Source of the DNA: JBDHZU01 sp039812085
GTDB lineage: Bacteria > Actinomycetota > Actinomycetes > S36-B12 > UBA10799
Length of the DNA stretch: 11,288 nucleotides
Assembly (NCBI GenBank): GCA_039812085.1
Contig: JBDHZU010000058.1
Span: forward strand, 1 to 11,288
Direction of reading: 5' to 3'
In this document: piece by piece, positions 1 through 7,221 of the stretch
Numbering within the stretch: position 1 is the stretch's first letter
How the letters are laid out: each line of letters begins with the position of its first letter
The notes under the pieces: model-generated
Databases searched by the model: none
The model's input: the letters and a program-made list of their open reading frames with translations, nothing else
Told to the model about the DNA's origin: nothing
Translations under genes and position numbers: made by a program

Positions 1-349
<349 letters not shown>

Positions 350-444
350 TGAATGAGTGTTGAAACTGACAAATGGACAGATCGCTTTGCGTAAATAGCT
401 TTGCTTTCTGTCTTTTGCCTCAAAGGAATCTCGCCTCTTCAACC

Positions 445-461
445 GAACGGCTAAGCCGTTC
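445..461 (-). other. Perfect stem-loop in the 16S leader
   Basis: GAACGGC and GCCGTTC are exact inverted repeats around a 3-nt loop, or 8 bp around a single base if fully paired. It lies about 95 nt upstream of the mature 16S 5' end. There is no T-tract on either side, so it is not an intrinsic terminator. A structural role in rRNA leader folding or processing is an inference. Confidence 0.6.
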
Positions 462-490
462 AATATCGAGGACGGGATTCGGCATCGACT

Positions 491-519
491 TTTGGCACAC
501 TGTTGAGTTCTCAAGGAAC
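491..519 (-). promoter_or_regulatory. Conserved actinobacterial rRNA leader element (antitermination/processing)
   Basis: On the minus strand this reads GTTCCTTGAGAACTC followed by AACAGTGTGCCAAA. I recognise this block from pre-16S leaders of streptomycetes, and a related form occurs in mycobacteria. Its core, TTGAGAACTCAA (503-514), is nearly palindromic. In rRNA operons this part of the leader is linked to boxA-type Nus-factor antitermination and to early cleavage of the transcript. The small hairpin at 538-552 just upstream sits where a boxB-like element would be expected. The identity comes from memory of the motif; the exact function is inferred. Confidence 0.6.
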
Positions 520-537
520 GGGCGCGCACCGATTACA

Positions 538-552
538 TGGCCTTGTGGGCCA
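538..552 (-). other. Small hairpin upstream of the leader element (boxB-like position)
   Basis: TGGCC and GGCCA pair around a 5-nt loop, about 20 nt upstream of the conserved leader element on the RNA. The position is that of a boxB hairpin in rrn antitermination leaders, but the sequence alone does not prove that role. Confidence 0.4.
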
Positions 553-583
553 GGGTTTTCGGGGCAACGTTGTTACCTTACGT

Positions 584-616
584 GGTGACTTTCCGGGCGA
601 TTAACTCGGGGTCACC
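584..616 (-). other. Inverted repeat in the rRNA leader
   Basis: GGTGAC (584-589) and GTCACC (611-616) are exact inverted repeats, with an inner CCG/CGG pairing possible around an A/T-rich loop. It is part of the run of hairpins in the pre-16S leader. No T-tract follows on the RNA strand. Confidence 0.45.
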
Positions 617-617
617 G

Positions 618-647
618 TGCTTCTTTCTGCCCGAAGGCTGTGAAGCA
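618..647 (-). other. Stem-loop with UUCG tetraloop in the rRNA leader
   Basis: Outer arms TGCTTC and GAAGCA (618-623, 642-647) enclose a GCC-UUCG-GGC core (629-638 in the RNA sense). UUCG-capped stems are very stable and common in rRNA precursors. It lies about 75 nt downstream of the proposed transcription start. Confidence 0.5.
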
Positions 648-671
648 AGTGCGGCTAGAAATATGTCTTGC

Positions 672-702
672 GTGGGGTTCGGAACTCCAGTTCCGCCTCC
701 AC
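672..702 (-). other. Long stem-loop near the 5' end of the rRNA leader
   Basis: CGGAACT (680-686) and AGTTCCG (689-695) form an exact 7-bp inverted repeat. It can be extended beyond a small bulge by GTGGGG (672-677) pairing with CTCCAC (697-702). It is among the first structures formed as the rRNA transcript emerges. No U-run follows, so it does not look like an intrinsic terminator. Confidence 0.5.
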
Positions 703-726
703 CCAATCTTTCTGGGCCGAAGAAGA

Positions 727-755
727 ACATTACGCCTCTGAGGAGGCCGCGTCAA
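727..755 (-). promoter_or_regulatory. rRNA operon promoter
   Basis: On the minus strand, -35 TTGACG (750-755) and -10 TAATGT (727-732) are separated by exactly 17 bp. This is close to the housekeeping sigma consensus (5 of 6 and 4-5 of 6). Transcription would start near 718-721, giving a leader of about 370 nt before mature 16S. The spacer itself holds a GCCTC/GAGGC inverted repeat with a 4-nt loop. I saw no equally good second promoter in the leader, although rrn operons often have several. Confidence 0.7.
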
Positions 756-789
756 CACTGCTTTCTTGTGTCCTGGCTCACGGAGCTTT

Positions 790-807
790 GTGCGTTGATC
801 AACACAC
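790..807. repeat. 18-nt near-perfect palindrome between tyrS and the rrn promoter
   Basis: The sequence is self-complementary over 18 nt around a GTTGATCAAC core, with one G-T mismatch pair. It starts 24 bp past the tyrS stop codon and ends 35 bp upstream of the rRNA -35 box. As RNA it would form a stem of about 7 bp with a GATC loop, but no T-tract follows on either strand, so it is a poor intrinsic terminator. It could be an operator or activator site for the rRNA promoter, or a weak 3' end for the tyrS transcript. Smaller dyads flank it (GCTC/GAGC at 775-785, CAGT/ACTG at 811-826). Confidence 0.5.
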
Positions 808-830
808 GGACAGTGAGCACAGACTGGCGG

Positions 831-2168
831 TTAATCGGCCTCCGGAAGCGCCACACTGCCAATCTTCCGCTTGCCTCTACGCAGCACAAACCATCGTCCG
901 TGGACGGCATCGTCAATGGTTGCGACAGCCTGTTCGTCGGACACCCGCATATCGTTGAGGTAGGCCCCGCCTTCATTGATCGTGCGGCGAGCCTCTCCCT
1001 TGCTCTTGACCAGTCCAGCCAACAACAGCAGGTCAACCACTGGCACTGATTCATCGAACTGCTCCAACTGTCCATTGGGTGCAGTTGCCAAAGCAGCAGC
1101 AACAACGTCTGGTTCCACTGCCGCCAAGTCGCCCTTGCCGAATAGTGCAGCGGCCGCAGCAGTGGCCTGTTCTTGCGCATGTGGGGAATGAACCAGAGCC
1201 GTGAGTTCATCGGCGAGGAAGCGTTGTGCAGCACGGCTGGCTGGATGTGCTTCCTGTTCAGCGATGACGGCTTCCAACTGTTCCCGGGGTTGCAGGCTGA
1301 AGTACTTCAAGAAGTTGACGGCATCGCGATCATCGGCGTTCAACCAGAACTGATGAAACTCGTACGGCGAGGTCAGCTCTGGATCCAACCAGATCGTTCC
1401 TCCACCTGCGGTCTTACCGAACTTGTTCCCGTCGGCTTTGGTCACCAGTGGAACCGTCAGAGCGTGGGCAGGTTCAGCATCAACACCAACCACCCGACGA
1501 ATCAGATCGAGACCGGCGACGATGTTGCCCCACTGATCCGAGCCGCCCACTTGCAATCGGCATCCGTGGCGTTGGTATAGCTCGAGATAGTCGTTGGCCT
1601 GCAGCAACATGTAGCTGAACTCGGTGTAGCTCATCCCATCGCCATCGAGGCGTGCTCGAACCGAGTCCCGCGACAACATCACGTTGACGCTGAAGTGCTT
1701 ACCGATGTCGCGCAAGAAGTCGATGGCGGACAACGGAGCAGTCCAGTCCAGATTGGACACAACGCTCGCGGCGGTCGGACCGTCCAACTCCACGAAGGCA
1801 CTGACCTGGTTGCGGATGCGTTCCACCCAGCCGCTTACAACCTCGTCGGAGTTCAACGTTCGTTCGGTCGAGCGACCAGAGGGGTCACCAACAAGACCGG
1901 TGGCACCGCCCACCAATGCGATCGGATGATGACCGGCGGCTTGGAATCGACGTAACAAGAGCAGCGGAACCAAGTTGCCGATGTGCAAACTCGCGGCGGT
2001 CGGATCAAACCCGCAATACAGGGTGAGGGAGCCTTCCGACAGATCACGCTCAAGTGCAGCTTCGTCGGTGGTTTGCGCCACCAAACCACGCCACTTGAGG
2101 TCGTCGAGGAAAGAGCCAGACTCCACGGAACTGTTCACGGACACAGAGACATCTTGGCGTATCACCAT
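831..2168 (-). CDS. tyrS: Tyrosyl-tRNA synthetase
   Basis: This is the class I aminoacyl-tRNA synthetase that activates tyrosine with ATP and charges tRNA-Tyr in the cytoplasm. The 445-residue product has the full family layout. The HIGH motif appears as HIGN (62-65) after YCGFDPTAASL, tyrosine-binding GGSDQWGN is at 208-215, and the KMSKS loop appears as KFGKT (249-253), the bacterial KFGKS type with Thr for Ser. A C-terminal S4 RNA-binding domain covers about 376-440. The protein is some 20 residues longer than usual at the N terminus. The first ATG is used because the 25 bp after mpg hold no other in-frame start, yet its GAGG is too far away (~17 nt), so an internal GTG (codon 11) is possible. 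It is the last gene of the arg-mpg-tyrS unit, with the rRNA operon just downstream. No T-box leader is present. Confidence 0.97.
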   Translation of the reverse strand: MVIRQDVSVSVNSSVESGSFLDDLKWRGLVAQTTDEAALERDLSEGSLTLYCGFDPTAASLHIGNLVPLLLLRRFQAAGHHPIALVGGATGLVGDPSGRSTERTLNSDEVVSGWVERIRNQVSAFVELDGPTAASVVSNLDWTAPLSAIDFLRDIGKHFSVNVMLSRDSVRARLDGDGMSYTEFSYMLLQANDYLELYQRHGCRLQVGGSDQWGNIVAGLDLIRRVVGVDAEPAHALTVPLVTKADGNKFGKTAGGGTIWLDPELTSPYEFHQFWLNADDRDAVNFLKYFSLQPREQLEAVIAEQEAHPASRAAQRFLADELTALVHSPHAQEQATAAAAALFGKGDLAAVEPDVVAAALATAPNGQLEQFDESVPVVDLLLLAGLVKSKGEARRTINEGGAYLNDMRVSDEQAVATIDDAVHGRWFVLRRGKRKIGSVALPEAD

Positions 2169-2193
2169 CGGATTCGTGGCCCAGACCTCTGCC

Positions 2194-2826
2194 TCACCTG
2201 CTGGCGTCGGCGTGTGGACGGTGTGAACTCACTGTTGGGTCGTCCGCCAAGTAGTAGCGGTACGGCAGCGGAGCACCGGTTCCGGCGACACCCGTCCTGG
2301 TGGAGATTCCCACCAAACCACCTGGCTGTGTCGGGGCATGCAGACTCACCACGCCCCCGTCCAACAGCCAGGTGCCGTTGACAGCATCGCTCATACCTAA
2401 CGCAGCACCGAGGCGTCCAGGGCCACGAGCAAGGTCTCGATCACTGCGGAGCACACCTGTGGCTTGTCTGCGTTTCCGTGCCACCTCGATACCGCTGACG
2501 ACTTCCCCTGCCCGCATGAGCAGTCCACCGGCTTTGCCCGCTGGACCACAGACAACGTTGGCGCACCAGTGGATCCCATACGAGCGGTAGACGTACAAGT
2601 GGCCACCAGACAAGAACATCGAGGAGTTCCTCGGCGTCTGTCCGCGATACGCGTGCGAACCCGGGTCTCGATCGCCGTCGTATGCCTCAACTTCCGTCAG
2701 TCGAATGGATACTGTCTGATCATCGAACCGACTCGTAATCACACAGCCCAAGAGCTGTTCGGCAACCTGCAGTACGGGTTGCTGGAGTAGTTCCGCCAGA
2801 TCCAGAACTGGTGGTTTCTGTATCAC
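2194..2826 (-). CDS. mpg: 3-methyladenine DNA glycosylase (AAG/MPG family)
   Basis: This is a base-excision repair enzyme that flips out and cleaves alkylated purines such as 3-methyladenine, leaving an abasic site. The 210-residue product matches the compact AAG/MPG fold. The catalytic region EVEAYDGDRDPGSHAYRG (45-62) holds the general-base Glu47. RNSSMF (66-71), YVYRSYGIHWCAN (78-90) and the ARGPGRL segment (133-139) are the other family signatures. Translation starts at a GTG (2824-2826) whose bases overlap the argH TGA stop (GTGA), with no clear Shine-Dalgarno, so it probably depends on coupling to argH. A 25-bp gap separates it from tyrS. An mpg gene between argH and tyrS fits other actinobacterial genomes from memory; any functional link to arginine synthesis is unlikely. 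Confidence 0.95.
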   Translation of the reverse strand: MIQKPPVLDLAELLQQPVLQVAEQLLGCVITSRFDDQTVSIRLTEVEAYDGDRDPGSHAYRGQTPRNSSMFLSGGHLYVYRSYGIHWCANVVCGPAGKAGGLLMRAGEVVSGIEVARKRRQATGVLRSDRDLARGPGRLGAALGMSDAVNGTWLLDGGVVSLHAPTQPGGLVGISTRTGVAGTGAPLPYRYYLADDPTVSSHRPHADASR

Positions 2827-4256
2827 TGGTCGCGAGATAACCGTTGCTGTCGATCGCCGATGACCTGTTCGGCAGCATCGAGTTGGGCACGAACCTGATC
2901 CGGTCCGGTTCCTCCCGAGGTCTTCCGCGATGCAAGCGCACCAGAAACACTCAGCACCTCTCGCACCTGGGGAGTGAGATCTGGGCTAATGACCTGCAAT
3001 TGGTCATCGGTGAGTTCCCACAACTGCACGCCCAGCTCGTCGGCCTGCTTCACGCACGCGCCAGAGACTTCATGTGCGGTCCGGAACGGAACACCCTGCC
3101 GAACCAACCAGTCAGCGATCTCAGTCGCCAATGCATGCCCACCGGCTGCCACTTTGGACATTGCTTCTGGATGGAAGGTGAGCGTGGCGATCATGCCGGT
3201 CATCGCCGGCAGCACCACCAGCAAAGTGTCCACCGCGTCGAAGGCAGGTTCTTTGTCTTCTTGTAGATCCCGGTTGTATGCAAACGGCAAACCCTTGAGT
3301 GTGGTCAACAGAGCAACCAAGTCCCCGATTAATCGGCCTGCCTTGCCACGGGCAAGTTCAGCGATGTCAGGGTTCTTTTTCTGCGGCATGATCGATGACC
3401 CCGTGGACCAAGAGTCGTGCAACGAGGCGAACCCGAACTCCTTACTCACCCACAAACAGGTTTCTTCACCAAGTCGCGAGAGATGCACTCCGATCATCGC
3501 GGTCACGAACAAGAACTCAGCGACGAAGTCGCGGTCGCTCACCGCATCGATTGAGTTGGCTGACACTCGATCGAATCCAAGAGTCGCTGCCACCGCTGCT
3601 GGATTCAGATCCAAGGCAGAACCGGACAACGCACCGGAGCCCAAGGGGCTCTCGTTGGTGCGTTCGTCCCAGTCGGCCATACGGCCCAGATCCCGTTCGA
3701 AGGCATGGATGTGTTTGGCCAGCTCATGCCCAAATGACACCGGTTGCGCCCGTTGCAAGTGCGTGTATCCCGGCGCGCTGGAATCCACGTGACGACGCGC
3801 TTGCTCCAGCAACGCACTCTGCAGTTGCGTGACAGCTTCAGTGATTGCTGCTGCCTGATCACGCAGATACAAGCGCAGATCGGTTGCGATCTGGTCGTTG
3901 CGGCTTCGACCTGCCCGCAGCTTTCCTCCCAGTGAACCCAAACGATCGACCAGGATGCGTTCGAGTGCAGAGTGCACATCCTCGTCGTCCTCAGCGGCAC
4001 CCACAGAACCGGCCAAAACATCAGCGCGCAACTGTTCAATGGCCTCTTGTACCTGCTGCGATTCGACAGTCGTCAGCAACTGCGCCTCATGCAGAACCAG
4101 GGCGTGAGCAGCCGTCTGTTGAAGGTCGTAGGGAGCCAATCGCCAGTCAAACTGCACTGACCGCGAGAGCGCAGCCAACTGCGGGGATGGGCCACTAGCA
4201 AAGCGACCTCCCCACAGTCCGCCAGAGGATTCGCTGGAGTCTTGGTTTGCGTTCAT
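2823..4256 (-). CDS. argH: Argininosuccinate lyase
   Basis: This enzyme catalyses the last step of arginine synthesis, splitting argininosuccinate into arginine and fumarate. It is a homotetramer of the aspartase/fumarase superfamily. The 477-residue product is of normal length. WGGRF (15-19), EDVH (92-95), SRNDQ (118-122), the catalytic-histidine block GYTHLQRAQP (163-172, His166) and the signature GSSIMPQKKNPD (286-297, with the catalytic serine) are all intact. The ATG is preceded by GAGG 10 nt upstream (4267-4270), and the gap to argG is 23 bp. Its TGA stop overlaps the mpg GTG start. The first ~12 residues are rich in Ser, Asn and Glu and look disordered. Confidence 0.98.
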   Translation of the reverse strand: MNANQDSSESSGGLWGGRFASGPSPQLAALSRSVQFDWRLAPYDLQQTAAHALVLHEAQLLTTVESQQVQEAIEQLRADVLAGSVGAAEDDEDVHSALERILVDRLGSLGGKLRAGRSRNDQIATDLRLYLRDQAAAITEAVTQLQSALLEQARRHVDSSAPGYTHLQRAQPVSFGHELAKHIHAFERDLGRMADWDERTNESPLGSGALSGSALDLNPAAVAATLGFDRVSANSIDAVSDRDFVAEFLFVTAMIGVHLSRLGEETCLWVSKEFGFASLHDSWSTGSSIMPQKKNPDIAELARGKAGRLIGDLVALLTTLKGLPFAYNRDLQEDKEPAFDAVDTLLVVLPAMTGMIATLTFHPEAMSKVAAGGHALATEIADWLVRQGVPFRTAHEVSGACVKQADELGVQLWELTDDQLQVISPDLTPQVREVLSVSGALASRKTSGGTGPDQVRAQLDAAEQVIGDRQQRLSRDQ

Positions 4257-4279
4257 GGACGCATTTCCTCGCTTATTGG

Positions 4280-5476
4280 TTAGGCACGCTGATCACGTTG
4301 GGCTGCCAGTTTGGTGGGCATCCCGAACAGGTCGATGAAGCCCTTGGCAGCAGCTTGATCGAAAGTATCGCCGGTGTCATACGTAGCCAGGTTGTAGTCG
4401 TACAACGACTCCTCACTGCGACGACCGGTGACGACTGCCTTGCCTGCGTGCAGGTTGAGACGAATCTCGCCACTGGCCGATGCATTCAGTTCGTCGATGA
4501 AGCCGTCCAACGCACTCTTCAGTGGAGAGAACCACAGGCCGTCGTAGACCAGTTCCGACCACCGCTGGCGGACGCCGCGAGCGAATCGCGCAAAGTCACG
4601 TTCCACGGTGACGTTGAGCAGTTCGCTATGCGCGGCGATCAATGCCATCGCGCCTGGCGCTTCGTAGACCTCGCGACTCTTGATTCCCACGAGGCGGTCT
4701 TCAACGATGTCCAGTCGTCCAACGCCCTGAGCACCGGCCCGCTGGTTGAGTTGTTCGATGGCTTGCAGCATCGATACTGGCTGCCCATCGATAGCAACCG
4801 GCACACCTTGGTTGAAAGTGATGACCAGTTCGTCGGCGTCCCGAGCAACTGATGGATCGCTGGTGTAGTCGTACACGTCTTCGATCGGGGCATTCCAGAT
4901 GTCTTCCAGGAAGCCGGTCTCCACTGCTCGACCCCACACGTTCTGGTCGATGGAGTACGGGGACTTCTTGTTGACGTCGATCGGCAGACCAGCCTGCTCA
5001 GCGAACTCAATCGCCTTGTCGCGGGTCATGGCGTAGTCGCGCACAGGCGCAATGCAGCGAAGGTCAGGGGCAAGTGCACCGATCCCCACTTCAAACCGAA
5101 CCTGGTCGTTGCCCTTACCGGTGCAGCCGTGCGCGACGATCGTGGCGTCGTGCTGGCGTGCCGCATTGACCAGGTGCTTGACGATGACCGGACGGCTGAG
5201 CGCTGACACCAACGGGTAGGTGTCCATGTACAGGGCATCAGCCTTCAGGGCGGGCGCGCAGTATTCGTCCGCGAACTCCTCGCGGGCATCGGCCACGTAG
5301 GCATCCACGGCACCGCAATCCAAGGCCCGTTGACGAATGACCTCTAGGTCTTCTCCGCCTTGACCGACATCGACCGCAACCGCGATCACCTCTGCGCCGG
5401 TCTCCTTGGCAATCCAGCCGATGGCAACAGAGGTGTCCAGTCCGCCTGAGTAGGCCAGCACCACTTTGTCCGCCAT
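4280..5476 (-). CDS. argG: Argininosuccinate synthase
   Basis: This enzyme joins citrulline and aspartate to make argininosuccinate, using ATP through a citrullyl-AMP intermediate. The 398-residue product has normal length. The N-terminal PP-loop AYSGGLDTS (8-16) binds ATP, and the second signature HGCTGKGNDQVRFE (116-129) is perfect. SPYSIDQNVWGR follows in the synthase domain. The start is certain: AGGGGG (5482-5487) lies 5 nt before the ATG and overlaps the argR TAG stop, with 9 bp between the genes. This is the strongest ribosome-binding site in the cluster. It acts with ArgH on citrulline, which must come from an ArgF encoded elsewhere. Confidence 0.98.
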   Translation of the reverse strand: MADKVVLAYSGGLDTSVAIGWIAKETGAEVIAVAVDVGQGGEDLEVIRQRALDCGAVDAYVADAREEFADEYCAPALKADALYMDTYPLVSALSRPVIVKHLVNAARQHDATIVAHGCTGKGNDQVRFEVGIGALAPDLRCIAPVRDYAMTRDKAIEFAEQAGLPIDVNKKSPYSIDQNVWGRAVETGFLEDIWNAPIEDVYDYTSDPSVARDADELVITFNQGVPVAIDGQPVSMLQAIEQLNQRAGAQGVGRLDIVEDRLVGIKSREVYEAPGAMALIAAHSELLNVTVERDFARFARGVRQRWSELVYDGLWFSPLKSALDGFIDELNASASGEIRLNLHAGKAVVTGRRSEESLYDYNLATYDTGDTFDQAAAKGFIDLFGMPTKLAAQRDQRA

Positions 5477-5480
5477 TACT

Positions 5481-5488
5481 TCCCCCTA
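5481..5488 (-). promoter_or_regulatory. Strong ribosome-binding site of argG, overlapping the argR stop
   Basis: On the minus strand TAGGGGGA combines the argR stop codon with a purine-rich Shine-Dalgarno, 5 nt before the argG ATG. Most starts in this cluster instead rely on overlap coupling. Confidence 0.75.
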
Positions 5489-6010
5489 GTTCTTTCCTGT
5501 TCGTGCGGCCATGTCCGCAAATGTTTGAGCAAGTTCTTTGCCGCCGTTTGGATCACGGGAGACAACGAGCACAGTGTCATCTCCCGCCACGGTGCCGACG
5601 ACGTCCGGCAGGATTCCGTGGTCGATTGTGGAGGCGAGGTATTGCGCCGCACCGGGCGGGGTACGCAACACCACGATGTTGCCGGAATGATCAACGCTGG
5701 ACAGCAGTTCACCGAGCAAACGTTCCAGTCGTGCGAGACCTGTTCCGGCACCTCGCAACGGGGTCGGGTCTCCCCCATCTCGTGGGAGAACGTAGACGGC
5801 CAGACCATCGCCATTGTCCGACTTGTAGGCACGAAGTTCATCGAGATCCCGTGACAGAGTCGCTTGGGTAACGGCGATGCCCTGTTGAGACAACAAGTCG
5901 AGCAGTTGGTGCTGAGACAGCACGTCATTACTTTCCAAGGTCTCAGCTATCAGATGATGTCGAGCCACTTTGGTCGCAATCCGGCGTGGCACTGCTGGTG
6001 GATTCGTCAT
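5486..6010 (-). CDS. argR: Arginine repressor ArgR
   Basis: ArgR is the arginine-responsive repressor. In the family it forms hexamers that bind ARG boxes upstream of arginine genes when arginine is present. The 174-residue product has an N-terminal winged helix-turn-helix with recognition segment VTQATLSRDLDEL (47-59). The C-terminal oligomerisation and arginine-binding domain shows PGAAQYLASTID (119-130) and the signature GTVAGDDT (139-146). The ATG overlaps the argD stop (ATGA), so the two are translationally coupled. Its place inside the operon predicts autoregulation, with the likely target being the argC promoter region at 10306-10345. Confidence 0.97.
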   Translation of the reverse strand: MTNPPAVPRRIATKVARHHLIAETLESNDVLSQHQLLDLLSQQGIAVTQATLSRDLDELRAYKSDNGDGLAVYVLPRDGGDPTPLRGAGTGLARLERLLGELLSSVDHSGNIVVLRTPPGAAQYLASTIDHGILPDVVGTVAGDDTVLVVSRDPNGGKELAQTFADMAARTGKN

Positions 6011-7221
6011 ACGGCATCACCGGCTGACTGCTCAGCAACCGCGTCCAAGATGGCCGGTAGCGCATCGAAGAACTCGTCAATATCGGCAGTGGTCACGATG
6101 AGGGGCGGCGCCAACCGAATCACGTCGCTGGCAGCGGCATTGATCAAGAAACCGGCTTGTCGAGCCTGCGTCTGCACCCGAACTCCCACAGGCTCGGTCA
6201 GTAGCAACCCTCGCCACAAGCCCACACCACGTTGTCCGGCAAGCAATGGATGCTGCAGTGCTTCGACCCGGTGCTGTAAGTGGTTTCCCACTTCGACCAC
6301 GTGAGTGAGCAGTTCATCGGACTCGATGGTGTCTAAGACCGCGAGAGCTGCTGCGCAGGACACCGGATTGCCACCGAAGGTGGAACCGTGATCACCAGGC
6401 TGCAACAAGTCCGCTGCGTCATCCAGCGCGATGCACGCACCCAGCGGCAATCCGCCAGCCAATCCCTTGGCCACCGTGATGACATCGGGGCGCACGCCAC
6501 TGCCGATGCTGGCAAGCCATTGACCCGTTCGACCAATGCCCGACTGAACCTCGTCCACGATCATGAGCGCACCGGAGTTCGTGCAGATTTCTCGCACACC
6601 GGATAGCCATCCTTCATCGGGAACGACCACACCGTTCTCACCCTGGATAGGCTCAACAATGACCGCTTCCGTGCGTTCATTCACGGTCTTGGCCAAGGCA
6701 TCCACATCACCGAACTCAACGAAACAGACATCGGGAACCAACGGCTCGAACGGCTCCCGCTTACCAGGACTTCCGGTTACCGCGAGCGCACCCATCGTCC
6801 GCCCATGGAAAGACCCATGAGTGGAAATGACCTGGGTACGAGGCTGCTCCGGATTCTTTGCCCGACCATGTCGGCGAGCGATTTTCAATGCCGCTTCATT
6901 AGCCGTTGCTCCGTCTTGGCAGAAGAACACCCGGGCAGGTTGACCAACAAGTTCGGTCAAACGCGAGGCCAGTTGCAAGCCGGTCGGATGGGCGTACAGG
7001 TTGCTCGTGTGCGACAACGTTGCGACCTGTTGGGTAACCGCCTCAACAATGGCCGGGTGGGCATGTCCGAGGCTGCTAGTCGCGATCCCTGCCAATAGAT
7101 CGAGGTAGACCTTTCCCTGTGAATCGGTGACCCGACAACCGGAACCGGACACGATCTGAATCGGCGGCGTTCCGTAATTGTTGGCCATGACATCCGACCA
7201 TGTCTGCTGCCAGTCACTCAT
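6007..7221 (-). CDS. argD: Acetylornithine aminotransferase
   Basis: This PLP enzyme transfers an amino group from glutamate to N-acetylglutamate semialdehyde, forming N-acetylornithine. The 404-residue product is a class III (subgroup II) aminotransferase with FHGRT (138-142), the DEVQSGIGRTG block (223-233, Asp223 contacting the PLP ring nitrogen) and Schiff-base Lys252 in ITVAKGLAGG. The phosphate-binding loop reads CQDGATANEAA (101-111), where most family members have CNSGAEANEAA. The ATG overlaps the argB stop, and GGGAG lies 6 nt upstream. A related ornithine or succinyldiaminopimelate aminotransferase is possible by sequence alone, but the operon position supports ArgD. Confidence 0.95.
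   Translation of the reverse strand: MSDWQQTWSDVMANNYGTPPIQIVSGSGCRVTDSQGKVYLDLLAGIATSSLGHAHPAIVEAVTQQVATLSHTSNLYAHPTGLQLASRLTELVGQPARVFFCQDGATANEAALKIARRHGRAKNPEQPRTQVISTHGSFHGRTMGALAVTGSPGKREPFEPLVPDVCFVEFGDVDALAKTVNERTEAVIVEPIQGENGVVVPDEGWLSGVREICTNSGALMIVDEVQSGIGRTGQWLASIGSGVRPDVITVAKGLAGGLPLGACIALDDAADLLQPGDHGSTFGGNPVSCAAALAVLDTIESDELLTHVVEVGNHLQHRVEALQHPLLAGQRGVGLWRGLLLTEPVGVRVQTQARQAGFLINAAASDVIRLAPPLIVTTADIDEFFDALPAILDAVAEQSAGDAV

Larger units (their letters stand above)
350..720 (-). other. Pre-16S rRNA leader, long and hairpin-rich
   Basis: This is the transcribed stretch between the proposed rRNA promoter and the mature 16S end. It holds no credible gene: open frames across it are short and run into the rRNA or antisense to tyrS. 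In the RNA sense it carries a series of possible stem-loops at 672-702, 618-647 (GCC-UUCG-GGC core), 584-616 (GGTGAC/GTCACC arms), 538-552 (TGGCC/GGCCA arms) and 445-461 (GAACGGC/GCCGTTC arms). It also has the conserved actinobacterial leader element at 491-519. Such leaders normally take part in antitermination and in RNase III processing with the 3' flank of 16S, which lies outside the window. The ends are inferred. Confidence 0.75.

Noticed and set aside
384..404. Direct repeat GCTTTGC twice in the 16S leader
   Set aside because: Seven bases repeated once at 14-nt spacing is too short to separate from chance.
671..704. Possible tRNA or tmRNA 3' end, from a GGTTCG...CCTCCACC-like stretch on the plus strand
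   Set aside because: The rest of a tRNA or tmRNA is absent upstream. The signal is explained by the leader hairpin at 672-702.
537..1049. 170-codon plus-strand open frame across the rrn leader, rrn promoter and 3' end of tyrS
   Set aside because: It covers the rRNA leader, promoter and tyrS C-terminal code in antisense, and no domain is visible.
752..1234. 160-codon minus-strand frame within the tyrS 3' region
   Set aside because: Different frame from tyrS, whose S4 domain is clearly encoded here; low-complexity shadow product.
2974..3792. 272-codon open frame on the plus strand opposite argH
   Set aside because: Antisense shadow of a highly conserved argH. It matches no family I recognise and is rich in Ser, Arg, Ala and Pro, as expected of antisense frames in GC-rich genes.
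4247..4852. 201-codon plus-strand open frame opposite argG
   Set aside because: Antisense to the conserved argG; no recognisable motif and no ribosome-binding context.
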